47,500 nucleotides of DNA from Anaeromyces robustus (lineage: Eukaryota > Neocallimastigomycota > Neocallimastigomycetes > Neocallimastigales > Neocallimastigaceae). A model generated the notes under the pieces. It ran no database searches and was not told the origin of the DNA. It worked only from the letters and a program-made list of their open reading frames with translations. Positions within the stretch are counted from its first letter, which is position 1; every line of letters starts with the position of its first letter. Positions 10,853-21,908 of the stretch are shown here, piece by piece. The DNA lies in contig MCFG01000346.1 in NCBI GenBank assembly GCA_002104895.1, positions 1-47,500 of the forward strand, given 5' to 3'. Position numbers and translations under genes: made by a program.

Positions 10853-13800
10853 ATCCCACTGGTAATTTTGAAGCTGCTACAGATAATATTTTCCATTCAT
10901 CATGAAGCATAGAAATTATTCTAATTTGCATTTGAATATACTCAGAATACATATTAGCTATTTGCATTTTTTGTGCTTCTAAGAAATTTGCTTCACTAAA
11001 TATACAATATCTTATAAATTGTAATTTTCTTTCAAGAACTGATTTATCTTTTTGATCCTATAAGTATATAATAATAATAATAATAATAAAATAAAAAGAA
11101 AATTAGTATCTTAATATATATAAATATATATATATATATCTATTATTATAAATTATATAAAAAATTATATAAATCATATATATATTTTTCTTACTTGTGT
11201 TACTAAAATTTCTAATTTTTCCTTTTCTTTATCTTTCATATCTTTAATATTTTTATCTAATAATTTGTCGGTTGTGACTTTTATCCTTTTATCTATTTGT
11301 GCTATATTAACAGAAATTTTACTACTAAAAGCATCTTTCTTTAATAATAAATGCTATTTATATTATATTATTTATAATTATTTTTATTTTTGATAATAAA
11401 TATAAATTTTAATATATATATTTTGTTATTAAATGTCTATATAATAATTAAATATATATATATACATAAACTTACATCAAAAGCATCTATAATCTCCTTT
11501 TGAGTTTGAAGACTCTCTACGATGCTATTTATAGTATTTTGATACTTTATATTAATAAATATTATAAATATAAATAAATATTAATAAATAATATTATAAA
11601 TATAAATAAATATATAAATATAAAGATATAAAGATATAAAGATATAAAGATATAAAGGTATGAAGATATAAAATAAAGATATAAAGATATAAAGATGTAT
11701 AGATATAAAGCTATATATTTCATTGATTAAAATTTAAAAAAATTATATAGTAAAATTTAATTGTTATTATTAAAATTTTTTTTTTTTTTTTACATTTTCA
11801 TGTAATACGGAGGATATTTTTTGGAATCCATCAGCTAAACGTGCGTATCCATTATATAATAGTTTAAAATTATATGAATCAAATCCTAGGAAATCTTTAA
11901 ATTCAGACATTTGACTAATAAAATGATAAACATATTTATTTTGAATATAGAAACATATTTATATAAAAGAATATAAAATAAATAAATAATAATAAAAATA
12001 TATAAATATATAAATAAATATAAATAAATAAATTAATATATAAATAAATATATAAATAAATAAATAATATAATATGATATAGTATAATATATATATTGGT
12101 AATATATTATATAAATAATATATACCCTAATGAATATCCTATATTTGTATATTCATTTGATGATGCTATTAATATAGATAAATGTAATATAATAACATTA
12201 TTAATTAATTAATTTAGTTATTTATTTTTTATTTATTTATTCGTAAATGCTTTATACTAGTATAAATTATATCATTATATATAAAAATATAAATAAAAAT
12301 ATAAATATATTTACATTCAAGGTTATTACTAATTTTTTCCATTGAATTATATAATGCTTCATATTGATCGGCCAAAAATTTTAATCCAGTTTTTAAATTT
12401 TCAAGATTTTTTTCAAACTCTATTGGAATCATACTTATTTGTTCGGGAGATAAATATGTCATTTCAAATTCATCAGTTACTTCAAGATTATTATTTTTTC
12501 TTATAGCATACATATCCTTTAGAACCAAATTTTATTAATAATAATATCATTAGAATCATAATGGTACACAAATATATACATATCATAAAATATATATATA
12601 TATATTATATATATTTTATATATAAATGTTAATATAATTAATAATAAATAAATAATAATAAAAACTTACAAAATCCTTATTTATAAAATTTTTATAAAAT
12701 TCATCATTTTTCATAACAGGATGATTTGCAACATAATTTATAAAACGAGATAAACCTCTACGTCTCTTTTCAAGAAATGCTAAATCATGTGTAGATGCTA
12801 AAATGTTTTATATTTTATTGATATAAATTAATTACATAAAAAATTTTTTTATTCTCTTTTCTATTTTATTTTTTTTATAATAAAGTAATAAAAAATATTT
12901 ACATCCTAGGTGTTTTGGTGGAATCTATTAATAATATATATAAATATAGTTAATATTTATATAATAATAAATAATAATAATCATTTTTCCATTTAATTAA
13001 TATTTATATAATAATAAATAATAATAATCATTTTTCCATTTAATTAATATTTAAATAATAATAAATAATAATAATCATTTTTCCATTTACTTAATATTTA
13101 TATAATAATAAATAATAAATAATAATAATAATCATTTTCCATTTACTTACATTTATCACTATAAATTAAACATATATTTAGGTTATTGTAATATTTATTT
13201 ATTGAGTATTATGGTGATTATTGATATTATTAAGTAATATATATAAAGTTATTTTTTGATTAAAATAATTAAAATAATTATCATTTGTATATGTAATATA
13301 TTATAATGTATATATTTAACAATATTAAAACTTTATGATTCCATACTTATTCTGTATTGGTATCTTTTACATAAAATTTCATATAACCAGAAAAAATCTG
13401 AATATCTTCTTATTGTAGACATTTTATGTAACTATATTTTAGTGAAAACAAATATATATATGTTTTTTTTTTTTTTTTTTAAATAATAAAAATTAAAATT
13501 TATATAAATATATTGTAAAATTCTGGATATATAAAGCAATATATATTTATAATTTATATAAAATATTTTTTATATGAAAATAATAACCTTAGAATGAATT
13601 AAATAATTGACATGTTTAAAAACCACACCACTTTTTTCAGGTGAAATTCTTACGGTTATAACATCTGCATCTTCAGAAAAATTAAAAAAGTTTGTAATCG
13701 CTATAGACTGAGAATTATTCGTATAATTAATAGGCGATTTAATTGACGACTGACTAGTATTTGTGGTTGCAGAAGCTAACATTGTTGAGTTAGAAGAACT

Positions 13801-14539
13801 CATATTATTATTATCATTATTATTTTGTTTATTGGAATTGTTTACTTTGGTATTATCTGGAGTATGTAAATTTAGTGAAGTAAAAGTATTATCTGGAGCA
13901 TTTAAATTTAGTGAAGTAAAAGAATTATCATTATTTTTTGCATTGAATAAACTATTGCTAGTATTTTGTGGTACTGCCCATGGGTCATTAACTCTGAAAT
14001 TAGGTGTTGAAGCTGAACCAAAGTCAGTATTAAAATCTATAACATTATCATTTTTCATTATTGGATACATTGTATCATTAATAGGTGGAGAATCAGCTAT
14101 ATTTACGAATATTTTAAATATTATCATTAATTAAAAAAAGAGATAAATGATAACGCATAATTTATATAAAAAAATATAAAATAATAAATAAAATTATTAT
14201 ACATTATAGTTATAAATATAAATATAATATAAAAATTTAATTAAAAAAATGTGTTATAAGATAATAGAAATGATATTGAACATTGTATATCTGATAATAA
14301 TAATAATAATAACAATAATAAGAATATATACATTAAACGAAAAAAAATATCTTACGCTTTTTATTTTTAATTTCCATTATTGATTTTAATATATCTTCTC
14401 CTTCTGATATTTCCCAAGGATTGCTTACTATATTACTTTTTTGACGTTCAGCTGATAAAATCGAAGCGTTAAGATCCACAGACATTAATGGATCAATATT
14501 TGGTTTTTCCGTTCTAAAAGGATTATCTTCTTCATCCAT
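10845..14539 (-). CDS. MVP1: MVP1/SNX8-type sorting nexin (PX-BAR)
   Basis: Twelve exons: 14356-14539, 13588-14096, 13347-13431, 13151-13158, 12903-12924, 12670-12797, 12315-12516, 12126-12165, 11794-11914, 11476-11544, 11195-11353, 10845-11057. They splice to 579 codons plus TAA with consistent phase. The N-terminal ~205 residues are low-complexity, rich in Asn/Ser/Thr, with NPWEIS and NDPWAVP motifs. A PX domain follows (about 206-306): ITVRISPEKSGVVFKHVNYL, RRYSDFFWL (the RRYSDF phosphoinositide-binding box, near 239-244), IPPKHLG and FLEKRRRGLSRFINYVANHP. The rest (about 330-579) is helical and charged, as in a BAR domain. The order and the FLxxRRRGLxRFIN block fit Mvp1/SNX8, which binds PI3P on endosomes and retrieves cargo to the Golgi; yeast Mvp1 is of similar length. 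The first ATG is at 14537-14539. The fourth exon is only 8 nt. Exon 11's 5' edge could instead be an AG 12 nt downstream. Confidence 0.87.
11605..11715. repeat. Degenerate AAAGATAT-type tandem repeat in an MVP1 intron
   Basis: Roughly ten copies of AAAGATAT(A) in tandem lie inside the intron between the ninth and tenth MVP1 exons (11545-11793). They have drifted in places (AAAGGTATG, AAAGATGTAT). No coding or splice role is apparent. Confidence 0.7.
12947..13150. repeat. Tandem ~47-bp repeats in the intron after the MVP1 microexon
   Basis: Four successive copies of a unit containing AATAATCATTTTTCCATTTA lie within the intron between the 8-nt exon (13151-13158) and the next exon (12903-12924). 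On the gene strand each copy reads AAATGGAAAAATGATTATT, and the one touching the exon supplies the GTAAGT donor. The next copy keeps a decayed TTAAGT at the matching place. This suggests repeated duplication of the 5' splice-site region. Confidence 0.75.
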
Positions 14540-15160
14540 TTTCAATAATTATTTTTTATAATTTCAAACTTATTTTTATTGTATTATATATATATATTGT
14601 TCTTTTTTTTTTTTTTTTTTTGAAACTAACTTTGATATTGTTATTTTAATTAATATAATATAATAATAGTTATAATAGTAATAATAAAAATAATAATATA
14701 GTTCTTATTTTTCCTATTCATATATAAAGTATAATATAAAATATGTAATATTTATATTATTATTTAAATAATTTTAAATATATTATAATTAAAGATAGAA
14801 TTGAATAATATAAATGAAAAACAAATTTTTATAGTATGAAAAACAGTCAATAATAAATAAAATTTAATATATATAATAATATTTATAAAAAATCATAGTA
14901 AAATGAAATTATTTCATTAGAAGGCATCCTTACTTATGATATAATTATATATATTATTTTTAATTGTTTTGTTTTATTACTTTATTTTATTTTATTTTTT
15001 ATTTTATTTATTTTTTTTTAACTATTATTATGAAAGGTTTTTTTATTTTTTATTTAGCTTTTTATTTAATTAGGAAGAAAATTATATTTTCGTTAATTAA
15101 ATAAATATAAAAAAAATATTTGGTATATTAAAATTATTTGTAATTTTAAAATTAATTTTA

Positions 15161-15206
<46 letters not shown>

Positions 15207-17405
15207 TAAAAAATTAATTAATAAATGAATAAATAAATAATATTAATAAATAAATAATATATATAATTAATATTTTAAATTTTTCATTATATTATATTTT
15301 AAAAAAATGAATTAAATAAATTAAAATAAAATATATTTTTATAAATATTATATTAAAATATAATTAATAATATTATGTTTTTTTTTTTTTAAAAGAAAAA
15401 AAGTAAAATATATAATATATTGAAATATCATATCTTACTCAAATATTTTATACAATATATAGTAAATATATATATATATTTATTATTATCAAAAAATTAA
15501 AGCTAATAAAACTACTATTGCCATTTTTAAATCTTATCTTTATCAACACATAGATCCTTTTTCATAGTTTAAATTATAACAAAATACTAACAGAATATTA
15601 ATATATTATATATACATAACAACAAAAAATATAAATATCAATACTATAAATAATACGAATAATTTATTATTTAGTCGTAATTATTCATAAATGGTTAATA
15701 TTTTATAATATTTTCAGGTAGATTGTTATGTTTATTAATTTGGTAATAACTGAATATAAAAAACCATCTTTTTGTAGAATCTTGAATCATTATTATTAAA
15801 TTTTATTTATAGTTATTAATGCTTTTATAATCATAATGATTGAAATACATTGATTAATAAATATTTATTCATTTTTAACATCATTGTTGTTTTTCTTATC
15901 ACAAAATATGTTTTGCTCTATTTTTAAATTAAATTATTTTAATATTTAAAAAAATATTATAAAAAATAATATAAATTCTGTATATTTTAAAGTATTATAT
16001 ATATATATATATATATAATAAAAATAACATTAAAAATTGTAATAGATAGCGATAAAAACTCATTTTATTGAAATCTCTAAAAATTAATTAAAAAAAAAAA
16101 AAGTGTAACAAGATTTAAATGAAATATTTTGCTATTGTTACACAAGTATATCTAATATATAAATAATTCATATTTTAAAATTTTTAAAAAAATTCAATCT
16201 TTTTTTTTTTAAAGTTTGAATTTTTTTAAAAATTTTAAAATATACCATTTTGTTTTAAAAATATTGTATTAAATATGAATTTAATCAGGAAATTTATTAT
16301 ATTTTTTTATGAATTTAATTAGAAGAAAAAATAAAATGAAAAAAGAAAATATAATATATGTATTATTAATTATTTTATATTTTTTTTTTTTTTGGAAAAA
16401 AATTACTTTTTCTATTTTTTATATATATTTATTATATTAAAAGTATAAATGAATGATTTTACTTTTCATAAAATAAATGTTATTTAATCAGTATTATATA
16501 AAATAAAAATATTAATAGTTCATAATATTCTATATTATATATAGACAGATAGACAAATAATTTACATTATAAATGCTCTTATTTTTTAAATATTTATTAC
16601 TGATCTCTATATTTAAAAGCAATTAGATATAATATAAAAAATAAAATGTCTTTTTATTATTTTAATAATTATTTTATTTTTGGAGAGTTTCTTTATCATA
16701 ATTATACTTCATTATCCAATAAGCTTAAAATATTTCATATCTATATCTATATTATAAAAAAATTATAATAATTAAAATTTCTATTTCTATGTCGAATTAA
16801 TTACTCAAAATAATTAATTATGATTTTAAATTTTTAAAATTTTTAAATATATATATATTTGTCTTTATTTATATTTTTAAAATAGATTTATTCATATTAT
16901 TTATATTTTATAGTTAAAGTATCATTATTTTATTTTATTTATGATTATTCTTTTATATAATAAAAAAGGTTATATACCATTTCTTTAATTAATAGCATAA
17001 AAATTAATTTGATTTATATTATTTTTTATATTCCAATTTAATATTTTTTTTTACTGAAAAACTCTTGTAAATAGTTTATAAACTAAAAGATAAAAAAAAT
17101 ATATAAGTTTTGATAAAAGATATATTTCTTTATTGAAAAAAAGAAAAAGAAAAACTTTTTGAATTTTCATTTTTATTTTTAATTATTTTTGAATATCAAT
17201 ATAAAAGTAAAGTTCAAACTTTTATTAAATCAATATAAAAGTTTTATATTCTTTATAATAATTAATAAAAAAGAAAAAGAATTTATATTGATCACTATTT
17301 AATAAATAAATAAAAAATAAAACAAGTTAAAAATAAAATCGAACTATATTGAGAAAGAAGTTTTTTTACCCATTTTATTATTTAAAATATACATATATAT
17401 ATTAA
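14540..17405. other. Divergent 2.9-kb spacer between MVP1 and the Ste50/Ubc2-like gene
   Basis: Both flanking genes are transcribed away from this spacer, so their promoters should lie here. Sequence content is A/T-rich with an (AAT)n tract at about 15164-15205 and the 27-bp perfect hairpin at 16171-16242. A 40-codon frame at 16647 has no recognisable features. No defined promoter motif can be named. Confidence 0.6.
16171..16242. repeat. Perfect 27-bp inverted repeat (hairpin)
   Basis: Bases 16171-16197 and 16216-16242 are exact reverse complements around an 18-nt T-rich loop. The arms are A/T only but have a defined order of runs (TA, T4, A4, T5, A7, TTCAA), mirrored exactly. It may be a small foldback element or an extrusion-prone site in the divergent promoter region. 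Confidence 0.75.
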
Positions 17406-18434
17406 ATGGATGTAATAACACCGCAAACATGGCAATCACAACAGGTTGCAGCATGGATGTCATCAATTGGATTTAATAATCTTGAAAAAAAGATTATTGG
17501 TACTAACTGTGTTTTTTTTTTTTTTTTTTTTTTTATATTTTATTTTTAATTCTAACATATATATGTTCAAGAATAAAAAAAAGGTTAAAAAAATTATAAT
17601 TAATAATTATAATTATCTTATTCATTTTTTTATATAATACCTTAATAAATTATATGGAAATTGAAATAAATTAATATATAAAAATTATAAGAAAATGAAA
17701 TTAATGGTGAACTTTTAATTCATGCGGATCATACACTTCTAAAAGAATTAAGTATTAAATCAGTTGGTATAAGATTAAAAATTTTAAATTCAATTTATGG
17801 GTTAAAATTAAAATATAATGTTCCAATAGAAGATTATGATTACATTCCTAAATGTATAGATTTATTATTATTATTATTACTATTATTATTATTATTATTC
17901 TATAAATAATGATTCGATTTAAACAACATGAATATTACATAATTTATATTGATATATTTTTAATTATGTATACTATCTATTTTTTTTTAAATTAGCAATA
18001 AGAATGGAAATGGAAAAAGATATCATTTTAAATGAAACAAAATATAAAATTATTGATAATAAATATAAAGAGAGTGGTATGTATACAGATATATTTTCAT
18101 TACAAAATACTATATTTAACCAAATGATTATATAAATTTTTATATATATCATTTCAATTTATTTTTTAATATTATAACAATTAAAATGATTAAATAATAA
18201 AATAATACTAATATTTAATTTTAATAATACAATTAATATTGAAAAAAAAAATTAGAACAATATATTTCAAAATTGAGTGGTGAAGTAAAAAAAATCAATG
18301 AAGATTTAAAACAATTTAAAGAAGATATTAAAACTCTTAAAGTCATTATGAGCAATAATATGGTAATTGCTAATTATTACAAAAGAAAAATTTTAAATAA
18401 AAATTTATTTTATTTTTATTATTATTATTATTAT

Positions 18435-18471
<37 letters not shown>

Positions 18472-19118
18472 AAATTAAAAAAAAAAAATTACTATTATAA
18501 TAATAATAATATTATTAATTTATTTTAAATATTAGAACAAATCTGAACTTTACAAAGTTACATCAAGCTCAAATATTAATTTGTATGCTTTAGCAGGAGA
18601 ATCTGAAAATGTAAAAATTATATTTATATGAAAACATAAAAAAAATTTCATTATAATTATTTTTATTAAAAACTTGTTAGATTGAAATATAATAACATAT
18701 AATTATTTTTTATTTTAAAAATAAAATTAAAATTAAAAATAACAATAGAAAAACACAGAAACTATCAAAGTATATAGTGCGCTAGAAAAGCAAGAATGTG
18801 AAACATTATATAAAAGTTTAAAATTAACATCTGATGATACAACAGAAACATTTCTTACTGAAGTATTGAAAAAATATCAAATTAAAAATAATATAACACT
18901 ATATAGATTATCAATTAATTCAGGTATTTATTTTATAAAAAAAAATAACAAAAATATATATTATAGTAATTTACTTACATATATATATATTTGAAAACAT
19001 ATAATTTTATTTTTAAATAATATAATATTTTAATTAAAAATTTAATATTAATGAAAATATAAAAACACATACACACACACACAAAAAAAAATAATGAATA
19101 ATAATGAATAATGAATAA

Positions 19119-19211
<93 letters not shown>

Positions 19212-20500
19212 TAGATCGTTATTTAGAAAATGACGAACATCCATTGGAAATACTTCAAAATTTCAGAGCTAAAGGAATTGAAGCACAATTATTCTTAAGA
19301 AAAATAAATTTAAAAGAAGAACAAAAAGCAAAATTAAATTCGGTTGATTTAAATGCTAAATCAGTTTCGTTAAATTCGATTAAAGAAGATACTGATAAAG
19401 CGTATGTTTTATTAGCTTATAAAAAGAAAAAAGATAATGAAGTATCTGTAGAAGTAGGTGAAGTTGTAGAAATTTTAAATAGAGAATCTGTAGATAAATA
19501 TAGAGTACAAAAGAAAGGAGGTATTATTGGTTATTTACCAACAGAATGTATTGTTGAAAAAGAACCAGGGGATGAAATGTTATTATATAATTCTCCAATG
19601 GAAGGTGAAATTAGAAAAGATTATAAAAAAAATAATGCTTATGAAATTAGTTTAAAAAAAGGAGATAAAATTAAAATTCATTCTAAATTTAGAACTTGGG
19701 TATATGTTGAAAGTAATAAAAAACAGGGTTGGATACCTTATACTGTTGTTCAACTTAGAAGACCTCGTTCACTCTCATCACCATTATCACAAAGTAGAAG
19801 TTTAGAAGATATTGCAAAATTAAATGAATTAAAATCTGAGGAAAATGATAAACTTCAACATTTCCAAGTTGATTTTGGATCTAGTTCAAGTTTACTAAAT
19901 GGTAGAGGAAATAATAGTTCAAATTATATTAATGAAATGGATGAAAATCATAAAAGTTTTATAATGGATAATACTAATGAAAAAGAAAAGAATATTATTG
20001 GAAATTTCCTTTATGATGCAGAAAAAGAAGGATTAAAGAAATACCCTCATGTTCCTATTTCAAATTCAATAGAAAATTTACATTCTCATCTACAATACTC
20101 TCCTACTAGTCCTGGACGTAATGGTTTAACTTTACTTAAAACAGGTAACATGCATATACGTTCAGCTAGTTCGAATGATTCATTACCAAGTGCTAATTCT
20201 ATGCTTTATGCTAAATTTCATCTTCCAGTTAATTCTAGAAAAAATTCTAATGAAAGTTTCTCACATGGTTCTGAAAAAGAACAAAATTTGTCTCATAGCA
20301 ACTCAAATACACCTCTAATGCAACATAGAAATATTGCAGGAAATTATAATGAAAATGATGCAGATCATAATAATAATAATAAAGTAAATGCTTATTCTAA
20401 ATTAAATGATTTACTTTCCAATTTTAGTCCATATGATAGTGAAGGTGAAAATAGAAAACCGTCAGCATCTTCAAATAAAAGTAATCCCAAACCTTACTAG
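17406..20500 (+). CDS. Ste50/Ubc2-type MAP-kinase adaptor (SAM-RA-SH3-SH3)
   Basis: Seven exons (17406-17499, 17692-17853, 17996-18076, 18256-18362, 18536-18610, 18749-18923, 19215-20500) give 659 codons plus TAG. The N-terminus is a SAM domain (about 7-75: TWQSQQVAAWMSSIGF, GELLIHADHTLLKELSIKSVGIRL). A short helical linker follows, then a Ras-association domain (about 174-263: ETIKVYSALEK, FLTEVLKKYQI, RYLENDEHPLEIL). Two SH3 domains come next, 293-347 (AYVLLAYKKKKDNEVSVEVG ... GIIGYLPTECI) and about 361-412 (ISLKKGDKIKIHS ... QGWIPYTVVQL). The Ser/Asn-rich tail looks disordered. Ste50-family adaptors link G-proteins/Ras-like GTPases to the MAPKKK Ste11. The tandem C-terminal SH3 layout is that of basidiomycete Ubc2 rather than ascomycete Ste50. 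The first SH3 lacks the usual tryptophan pair. The (AAT)n just before exon 7 belongs to the intron. No symbol is assigned because orthology is unproven. Confidence 0.85.
19118..19210 (+). repeat. Intronic (AAT)n tract next to a 3' splice site
   Basis: About 30 AAT units end directly before ATATAG at 19209-19214, the acceptor of the last exon. Read in the downstream frame it looks like a poly-Asn start (MNNNNN...). The Ras-association domain, however, only continues correctly if exon 6 joins at 19215, so the repeat is intronic. Confidence 0.8.
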
Positions 20501-21066
20501 GTAAAAATTATTTAATTAAATTACTAAAAAAATTTTTTTTTTTTTTTTTTACTTTTTCTTTTCTTTTTTCATTTACTAATTATATATACATTATTTATTA
20601 ATCTTTTTTTTTTTTTTTTTTTTTTCATATATACAATAATTTTAATAATTAATAAATATATATAATCTTTTTTTCATTGATTATTTAAAAAAAAAAAAAT
20701 AAAAAATAAAAAATAAAAAAGTTTTATAATAAAAAATTATATAAATTTATTATAAATTTATCATGGATTGATAAATAATATATAGAATATTGACTATAAA
20801 TATATACTAAATTAATACTACATATACAATATATAAAGGAATTAAAAAAAAAAATAAAAATAAAAATAAAAAAAAAAAAAATAAAAGAAAATAAAAGAAA
20901 ATGAAAAGAAAAAACAAAATATTATTCTTATGTTATCATTTATATTTAATTATTGGAAGTATATTCACTAAAATAAGCTATAATACATTTTTTTTAATAT
21001 TTTTTTAAAAACTTTTTTTTCTAAACTGTTTATCTTATATCTTATCATTAATAATACTATTATATA

Positions 21067-21111
<45 letters not shown>

Positions 21112-21808
21112 AGAGACATATAAATAAAAGAAAAAAAAAATAAAAAAATAAAAAGAAAAAAAAAAAAAATAATAATAATATATTATACTTGTGTATTTCG
21201 TATATAAACTTTTTAATATAATTCAATTAATACTAATAACAAAGTATATTAGCAAATAACAACTATAATAATTATTATGATTATTTTTATTTTTTTTTTA
21301 TTTTTTTTTTATTTTTTTATTATTTTTTATTTTTTTATTTTTTATTTTTTTATTTTTTTATTTTAATTATTTTAACATATTATTTATTATTTTTAATAAG
21401 TTATTTTATTTATTGAAAAAATTTAATTTTATTTTATTGTTATTATTTTATTATTTTATAGTTTTATAATTTTTTATTCTTTATTATTGTATTTATTATT
21501 CTTTTATTAGTTTTATTTTTGATTTATTATATATATATATATTTGCTACTTTCTATTATTTTGGTTGACTTGCTTATATTGTTATTATTTTTATTATTAT
21601 ATTTTTAAAATTTGTTTATTTATTATATATATATTATTAATTTATTAATTGCTTCTAATTTGTTTTTAATAAATATAAAAAAATGAAAAGATTTTTTTTG
21701 TATATATATATATAATATTTGTTAATTATTCCTTTTATTATTATTATTATTATTATTATTTTATTTTATTTTATTTTATATTCTTTTTTTTTTTTTTTTT
21801 TTTTATTA

Positions 21809-21839
<31 letters not shown>

Positions 21840-21908
21840 CTAATTATGATTAAATATTTTTAGTAAAAATAAAAATGTTTACATCGATTTTTCGATTTTC
21901 TATATATT
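20501..21908. other. Convergent spacer between the adaptor gene and APM1
   Basis: 3' flanks of both genes. The stretch has many poly-T and poly-A runs (including ~38 A at 21071-21108) and no credible coding frame. A 35-codon frame starting at 20901 (MKRKNKILFLCYH...) is too short and repetitive to call. Confidence 0.6.

Noticed and set aside
18975-19244. Minus-strand poly-Tyr frame
   Set aside because: Complement of the intronic (AAT)n tract in the adaptor gene.
20901-21008. 35-codon frame MKRKNKILFLCYH... resembling a signal peptide
   Set aside because: Too short, A/T-run driven, and lies in the 3' flank of a gene with no splice or conservation support.
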